From positions 90,118,042 through 90,182,041 of the forward strand of contig JBAIZL010000003.1 in NCBI GenBank assembly GCA_036971475.1: a stretch of DNA of 64,000 nucleotides, written 5' to 3'. This stretch comes from Prosapia bicincta. Taxonomy: Eukaryota > Arthropoda > Insecta > Hemiptera > Cercopidae. Under the pieces are notes generated by a model that saw only the letters and a list, made by a program, of their open reading frames with translations, did no database searches and was not told the DNA's origin. Both the position numbers and the translations under genes were made by a program. Positions 57,500 to 64,000 of this stretch are shown in pieces; positions within the stretch are counted from its first letter, which is position 1; each line of letters starts with the position of its first letter.

Positions 57500-58000
57500 A
57501 TGCTCATATTTAGTATCATGGGTTGAACACAGGTTGGCACCTGAAGGGGCCCGAATGCCGATCTGTGCAAAAGCTTTAGATAAAATCTAAGTTGGAGAGA
57601 TATATCAATGAAAATGGGCTCAGCCAATCAGAATACGAGATTTTTGGTTTCACCGTTCACGCTGCACAGACCCGTTTTAGAGACCACAGCTACAAGGTGG
57701 TGTACATGAAAGTACCCCCGTAACCTGGACGAGATTTTATAATGTTTATGCCGAATCATGGGGAAATCCCTTCAGGCTTATGGACACTGCGATCACCGGG
57801 TTTGTCCCCGTGTGATTATTACTCATGGGAAAATTAGAAGAATAAAGTATACCCCAGCAGTCCAAAAACCATTGAAGACCTAAATATCTCGATCACGAAC
57901 GTCATACGCATCTTAACAGCTCTGAAACTCCAGTGTGTTTCAGAATATGCTACAACGCTATACCTTATGTGTACAAGCTGACGGTGATAATTTTCAACAT
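57500..58000 (+). pseudogene. mariner-type transposase relic, C-terminal part
   Basis: Near 57,775-57,850 the plus strand encodes LWTLRSPGLSPCDYYSWEN, a decayed form of the PPxSPDLxPxDYxLW block with the third catalytic Asp. It is followed by a stop and KTIEDL (near 57,870), then CVSEYATTLYLMC, matching the family's usual tail. Earlier parts are too decayed to assign. Stops and frame changes show it is dead. Confidence 0.65.
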
Positions 58001-58009
58001 ATCATGTAA

Positions 58010-61000
58010 TAACGAGACAATATTAGACTATAGAATAAAATAATAATTGGTATTCGTAAATTGTTATAATAATCCAAGTTATAAAGTAAATAAACAAAAT
58101 CATTTTAATTGTGCTGCATTTTATTTTCGGGAATGCGTTAATGTGCGCCACCCTGAAAAATCGAATTATTTATTCATTTCATTTACCACACAAATAGATA
58201 CAAGGGTAGAGAACCCTTAAAGTTATGAAGTATCGATTTTTTAAAAAATTTTTTGGTGATTTTTAAAACAAGCTTTAAATTTCTAAAACCATTATATACG
58301 AATACGATTTTACTCTCAATCTTAACAAAATACAAGTAGTTTTCTTCAGTGTTTTTTTTTCCTCACAAGGCCACTGAGGACGTTTTTGTTGTCGAAACGT
58401 GGATGAGTATAATATAATTTCTATGTGTTTTTACTAGTAAGGGGTTGTATAGAAATATTTACATATATGTTGGAGTACATTCCACTGTTTGTCTCCACCA
58501 CCCCCTTCAGATATCCTGGGGAACTGGAATCTGATTGTTTATGGAATGGTATTTTTAGTTTTTGTATTATGTAACATTATTAACTTCCGAATTATTGTCT
58601 CTTCCAAACTGCGCTCATCTTCATAGTTATTTAACGTATGTTGTACTTCTATATTGTTATGATTACCTCTACATTTTTCAGAATATATTTGTTTTGTTTG
58701 AAAACAATACATGTTTTTATAGGAGACTAGATGAATGGAAAAGAATGTAAGAAATGACATCTAGTCAAATGTAAGTTACAGTAAAAGTATGTAACTTACT
58801 AAATTGTATTATTACAACATTAATAATAATAATAATAATAATAGGTTTATTATTTACTGTCATTAATCCTAAACCGTATATTTAAATTTGTGTTTTACCA
58901 TTACAGAAATTAAGAAATTGTACTTTTTGATACAAGGCTTTCCGGTTTAAGCTATTAAATCTTAATAGAAATCTGGACAAAAACAGAAAATTTAACTAGC
59001 AATTATAAACTCAACTTAAACTCTCAAATAATACTTAATTATTTAATTACTTTTCAATGTCAAGGAATCAGCACATAGTAAACACAGCTACATTACACTG
59101 TACACAAAATAATAATTTCATAATATAATTTCAAATATTTATATATTAAAAGAATACTAGGATATTTTTTTCGTAATTAAATAAATTAAAATTATATTTA
59201 TTATGGTCTTTGTAAAAAAACAGGAAATTAATGGTGCAGAAAATATTTATGCAAAACAACTCTTTTATCTATGGAAACGCGTGGTAGCTTACCGTAGCAA
59301 CAAGTGTTTCGCGAGGCTTTGTTTCTGTTCCGATTTTAAGAAATAACATCCGATCAAAGCTCATCAACCTATATTGAGTTAAGCTTAAGTAGTCCCGGTA
59401 TACTTATACAACTTTAGTGGGGTTACGTGTCCCTCATGCCTGATACTAAGAAAACTTATACTGACAGTGACGCAAATTTAATTTAATCTTCATAATTTTC
59501 TGCTTTACTCCCTTATATAAGTAAGGATATAAAATTATAAAAAGATGAAAAACGGAAACCAGCTGACATGAATTCCACATGAAAAAAAATGGACCGAACT
59601 AGCACAATGTTATGAGAGAATGTTATGGCTATGGAGCAAAACTTTCGTGGAGTAAGTTTCAAAAACAATTCCACCATTTTCAGTCGGATAACAATACTCG
59701 TAGCGTTGTTGCTTAGTAAAAATAATATTGCTGCAAGATACATTGTAAAAGAGTGTATACATTATGGACGTAAATGTATTCATCTAATATTACAAACTAA
59801 TAAAATGTAGCCTAAACAGAGGTAATAACCTAATAGCGGAAAATTCATACTTTAAGCATTAAACAAAATTAATGTATTAAAATACGATGTAAAACATTAT
59901 TTTTAGGAAGCAGTTGTTGCTAATAACGTTTTTAACATTGCGCATAGCACCAACCACTACTAATCCGATATGTCCTAGAGCCTTGCTATTTCCTTGGGGA
60001 GGGTGTTGTGTACACAATCAGCTGGCAACATTGCCCTGACACAGTTGAGTTCGATAGGGGTGACAACTTCAGTATGTAAAGTGTATTATTGTAAAATAAA
60101 CACTCATAATTTCATTGATTTTATTGTTTATACGGTCCGCGAAAATTTAGATTTTAGTTAACAATTTAGGTATATTGTGAGCAGTCTGGTGAAGATGGCT
60201 TAGTGCGATCGAACTTCGTACGTGGTCATAACTTTATAACTCGAATTACAAACCAAAAGAATAATTATTCTCTCTCGGTCTATTATAATACTAAAGTATT
60301 ATGTACCACAGATTATTAGTATTTTAAGATCTTTTAATCAATTGTAAGCTCACAAGTCGTTAATTTGTTTAATAAAAAAGTCAATATTTTTAAAAGGGTG
60401 TATTAGATTATAAGGTCAAAGTGTAAGCGATTTAGGGAGAAGGAATAAGGACCTTGGGCGTTTATAATATATTCTAATTTACATGATAACTTCAGATTTT
60501 TTTAAAATTTAGTAGGATTATTTTAATTCATAGGCGTAATGCAGTTGGAGTTACATTGTTGCTCGTAATTTAACAAAATATTTACTTTAAAAACTTTTTC
60601 TTTAAACTTTTTACTAACAATGTTTAAATATAACTGAATATTTTTTGTCAAACTTGGACGTAAAGGGCATAATTGAGTCTTTTAATAATCCGACCTAATT
60701 CCATCTCCCTTTCTCTATCCCTCTTCTTAAAAAAGGGCGTATAGTGGGTAAATATCAATTTATGTTAAGTAATGTCAGGTCATGGTAGGTTTAGTTAGGT
60801 TAGGTCAGGACAGGTCATGTTGTAGAAACCATTGTCTAAGCTTTTACCTCATGGGACTCCGGTAGAAACCAGGTATAGTCCAGGTGAGGGATCTTGCACA
60901 CGTGCCACGACCTTTATGCCTTATAACAGAAGTTTATTTACCTGTTGTAGTCCTACAAGCTCCCAACCTTCCTAGGGGATAGCAGTAGTAATATCTGATC

Positions 61001-61900
61001 ACCTTTAAACATACAAAATATATAGGATAACTGTGAACTTGTAGTTACCAAAGTAAAGAGATATTGCTATTTTAATGCTTATTTTTTTATTGACGAATAA
61101 AGTTTTAAAAGTAAATTTAATATCTCTATACGCATTACATTCGGCCTCCGTAGTCAGGACAGGTAAAATGAATGGAAAACTTAGAGGAAACCTGAGGATA
61201 TACTGAAATGGCATTGGGTCTGAAATAAACCAAGTTTTGCCAAACAGGACAAAAAGGAAGGAAAATATTCTACACATGTAAATACCTAACTTGCTGCGCA
61301 CGTACAGCGAGGTCACGTGCTTCGCGACGGTTCTCTAACATTATTGGCAAAGGGCGGAAGCTATGCAGATACGTCTTTATTGTTGATAATTTCATTTTCG
61401 TTTTTGGCGGCCCTGCATAAAGACTCTACCCTTGCCATTTTTTAGTTTAAATATTAGAAGCTCTAAAGAGGTTGACTGTTACTTAAAATTTATTACTTAA
61501 ATATATTATGTTATGTTTAAACAAAACATGAGGATAAATTTACAATTGAAAACATATAGCAAATTTCAGTCTATTGTAAATTTTTGTAAAATAGATTACA
61601 TTTTTATAACTAAGCTTAATGTAACAAAAATAATTGGCAGAATTTATTTCCGTATTTTGAGAAGTAAGTAAGTATATTAATTCTATTTTCAAATGTTGAA
61701 ATTGCTTGGACCATCTATGTTAACATTAAGTTTCACCCCGACGATTGCACCTAGAGTATGGAAGTAATGGTGAAAATATTGTCACAATAACAGGTGCAGA
61801 AACAGGGGAGAGCACAGTAGCGCAACTATCATTAATACACAATTCAAACCCTTTGATACAAGTACTTGCACAACCTTTATGTACAAACCTTGTACGTACC
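58010..61900. other. gene-free AT-rich stretch
   Basis: A hammerhead-like core lies on the plus strand near 58,372-58,400 (CTGAGGACG...GTCGAAACG). A short (TAA)n tract is at about 58,822-58,842, and scattered GGTTAGG-like words occur at 60,780-60,825. No gene motif recognised. Confidence 0.5.
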
Positions 61901-61902
61901 TT

Positions 61903-61953
<51 letters not shown>
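61903..61953 (+). repeat. (GT)n microsatellite
   Basis: About 25 GT units, uninterrupted. The short open frame entering it is not a supported gene. Confidence 0.95.
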
Positions 61954-61955
<2 letters not shown>

Positions 61956-62764
61956 ACGTTTGCCTCTAAAGAGTGGGTTCAACTCGTGAGAATTTCGAAA
62001 GCCCTTCATTAGTAGCCCCCTCCATATTAACGGTTTTGGGAGTATTTAATGTGTTACCCTTCTCTACCCTTGAGTGTCTATAAAAGCCATATAACCTGAT
62101 ATTTTCCGTATAAGCCATACAAAAAACACATTCTTAATTAATGGTTTTTTTCAAACGTAAGGGTAATCAGACAAAGTTTCGAAAATTATAAAAATATTTC
62201 TTAAAAACTATTCAAAATATTTCCCCCAAGGTTTGTTTCTGTTTAGCTTTGTATAATATAGCTTTCAAAAATACGTTTTATAAGACTTTTCTGCTTCTAT
62301 ATTCAAGATGCAGTAAAAGCCCCTTTCCGTGATATTTAAAACTTTTTGAAACAAAGTAGGGGCTAAATTGATAAAATTATTTTGAAAGAACATATTTCCG
62401 AGGTCATAGAAAAATGAAAACCTTTCGTCTCTGTTTCACTTACAAAAGCTCAAACCCCTTTGCTTGATTGCTGGCTATTCGCTTCACACGTGGAGCCAAG
62501 GCTCAGTTTAAAAGCTTTCCTTTTACTTTCTGTTGGAGTGCCTTAGCAACAACCCCCCACCATCACCACCTTTGCTCGCACACAATATTAAAACACTTTC
62601 CCCTGAACACAAATAAATGATGATTATGGGTATGTTCCAATTAAAAATTCCTTTTAGAAGAGAAATCACTTCGCTTTTGATCTCGTAATTATAACAAAAG
62701 CTTTTATACCCTCAAATGGAAAGGGTTGGAAGGAGGAGAAACAATAGAGGGAGAGGGAAACAGA
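61954..62764. other. gene-free stretch
   Basis: No coding frame, RNA gene or repeat was recognised here. Confidence 0.5.
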
Positions 62765-63030
62765 CTTGCAGTATCCTTTGGGAGAATCAAGATACCTCGG
62801 TTAATCCTCGTAAAGGACAAAAAATGACTATTAAGTGATGAAGACCATTCAAAAAGTCACTAATTTTATTTTAAAAACAGCAATAACGAAAATGCAAACA
62901 GTCTTGCAGTATCCTTTGGAGGAATCAAGATACCTCGATTAATCCTCGTAAAGGCCAAAAATGACTATTAAGTGATGAAGACCATTCAAAAAGTCACTAA
63001 TTTTATTTTAAAAACAGCAATAACGAAAAT
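62765..63030 (+). repeat. tandem duplication, about 138-bp unit
   Basis: 62,765-62,902 and 62,903-63,030 are almost identical (landmarks CTTGCAGTATCCTTTGG, TAATCCTCGTAAAGG, AAACAGCAATAACGAAAATG). The few differences point to a recent event. No function seen. Confidence 0.95.
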
Positions 63031-64000
63031 GTGCAACCTTTTGTTATTTTAGGCGTAATATATTATTTTGTTTTCGATTTTACAATCATCCACACATTAC
63101 TGAATGATTTCTAATTACCATTTGCTAAACGAAAATATCACAATAATAATATTTCCAGCCACAATAAAAATATTGAATCAAGCATTTTATTGTAGAAAAT
63201 GTTAAATGTGTCGAGAGACTATATGAAAATGAAAGTAATAACATTTCATTTCGTTTCGACTAAGAGAACCATGAAGACACATTTTCTAAAAAAGCTAACA
63301 CAACGTTTATTTTATAAATCATCACAACACAATTTATATTGCATAAACTGAAAATATGTCCGAGTAAGAGAGCTATTGACAGTTTGTTTAGTATTCTAAT
63401 TATTAGGTTATAATTAGTTGGATTAATTTAGGTTAGGTAGGGTCATGAAATTAATTTCGATCAGTTTTTCAAACTTTTTTCTGATATATCACGATGACTC
63501 TGAACCAAAGACTCCATATGGTAAATTGAATGTTGTCTAGACGTTTATATTGATCATTGTAAAACAAATTTGCACCTTCGCATTGTAGATCGTAGCCTAC
63601 TTGGGAACACGAAATAATTTTAAAACTCGGCGTTGCGACTGAAAAATAATATTGATAAAACACATATTTGTTTCTCAAATTTATAAAAATTATGGTAAAT
63701 ACTAGAGCACGATGGTATACTAGCTATATTACAATATCAGGATGAAGAATTAGGATGGGCTTAAGATTTTTAAAACAATAAAGTTTACTAACGACAGTTT
63801 AATGCTTGAAAGAAAAGATATCGTCGTTTTTGTGTGCTGTAATTAAAAATATGTGCTGTAAACCAAGGTAGAAAGAGTTTATTGATCAACCGGTTAGCTT
63901 ACGTTAGAGAATTTAGAATTTATTGGAGAACACATAATTTTAAAAAAACTGTTTTTGTGTGCCCTGTTTCATGTAAAACCGCGAGGCTATACATATACAT
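63031..64000. other. gene-free AT-rich end of window
   Basis: One short minus-strand frame near 63,469-63,678 has no motif. Nothing else recognised. Confidence 0.5.

Overview
The window is AT-rich animal nuclear DNA, almost certainly insect or another arthropod. It has long simple-sequence tracts, spliced genes with GT-AG introns, TATA and poly(A) signals, and relics of LINE, Penelope-like, piggyBac and mariner-type transposons. I found no recognisable host gene and no bacterial-style gene. The exact host cannot be read from the sequence.

The centrepiece is a complete 22,085-bp Polinton/Maverick (adintovirus-like) element at 24,731-46,815. Near-identical terminal inverted repeats of about 442 bp bound it, with a 6-bp target-site duplication (GTACTA) on each side. 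It carries the expected virus-type set: protein-primed DNA polymerase B, a D,D,E integrase with a chromodomain, a packaging ATPase, an adenain-like protease, a double-jelly-roll major capsid protein and a penton-like minor capsid protein. It also carries an unusual accessory set: a secreted matrix metalloproteinase with a hemopexin domain, a parvovirus-like phospholipase A2 fused to a basic core-like tail, an eight-repeat fibre-like protein, a candidate branching-type glycosyltransferase, an IAP (BIR + RING), a seven-exon RING gene, and a spliced proline-rich protein with an acidic tail.

Element layout from left to right: left TIR with an outward-facing tRNA-like pol III promoter; minus-strand RING gene; a decayed duplicate and then an intact copy of a small minus-strand gene; a divergent promoter with duplicated modules; then a plus-strand run of polymerase, integrase, ATPase, glycosyltransferase-like, DUF8207-like, fibre-like, metalloproteinase, PLA2/core, protease, penton, small basic protein, major capsid, a small broken gene, a small unknown gene, IAP and proline-rich protein; then two hairpin-bearing repeats and the right TIR. 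Many morphogenesis genes overlap by 1-4 bases or abut. Three frameshifts (polymerase, penton and the gene at 41.8 kb) break an otherwise intact and probably young copy. They are either early decay or assembly errors.

Left flank (1-24,730): no host genes recognised. It holds a large CA/GT/AT microsatellite at 6 kb, a diverged 1.65-kb tandem duplication at 10.3-13.4 kb, three long palindromes, a Penelope-like element remnant with a GIY-YIG motif, a piggyBac transposase C-terminus, and two LINE relics just outside the Polinton. Right flank (46,816-64,000): no gene recognised; minisatellites, GA-rich DNA, a fourth palindrome, a copy of the Penelope 3' repeat, a mariner-type relic and a 138-bp tandem duplication.
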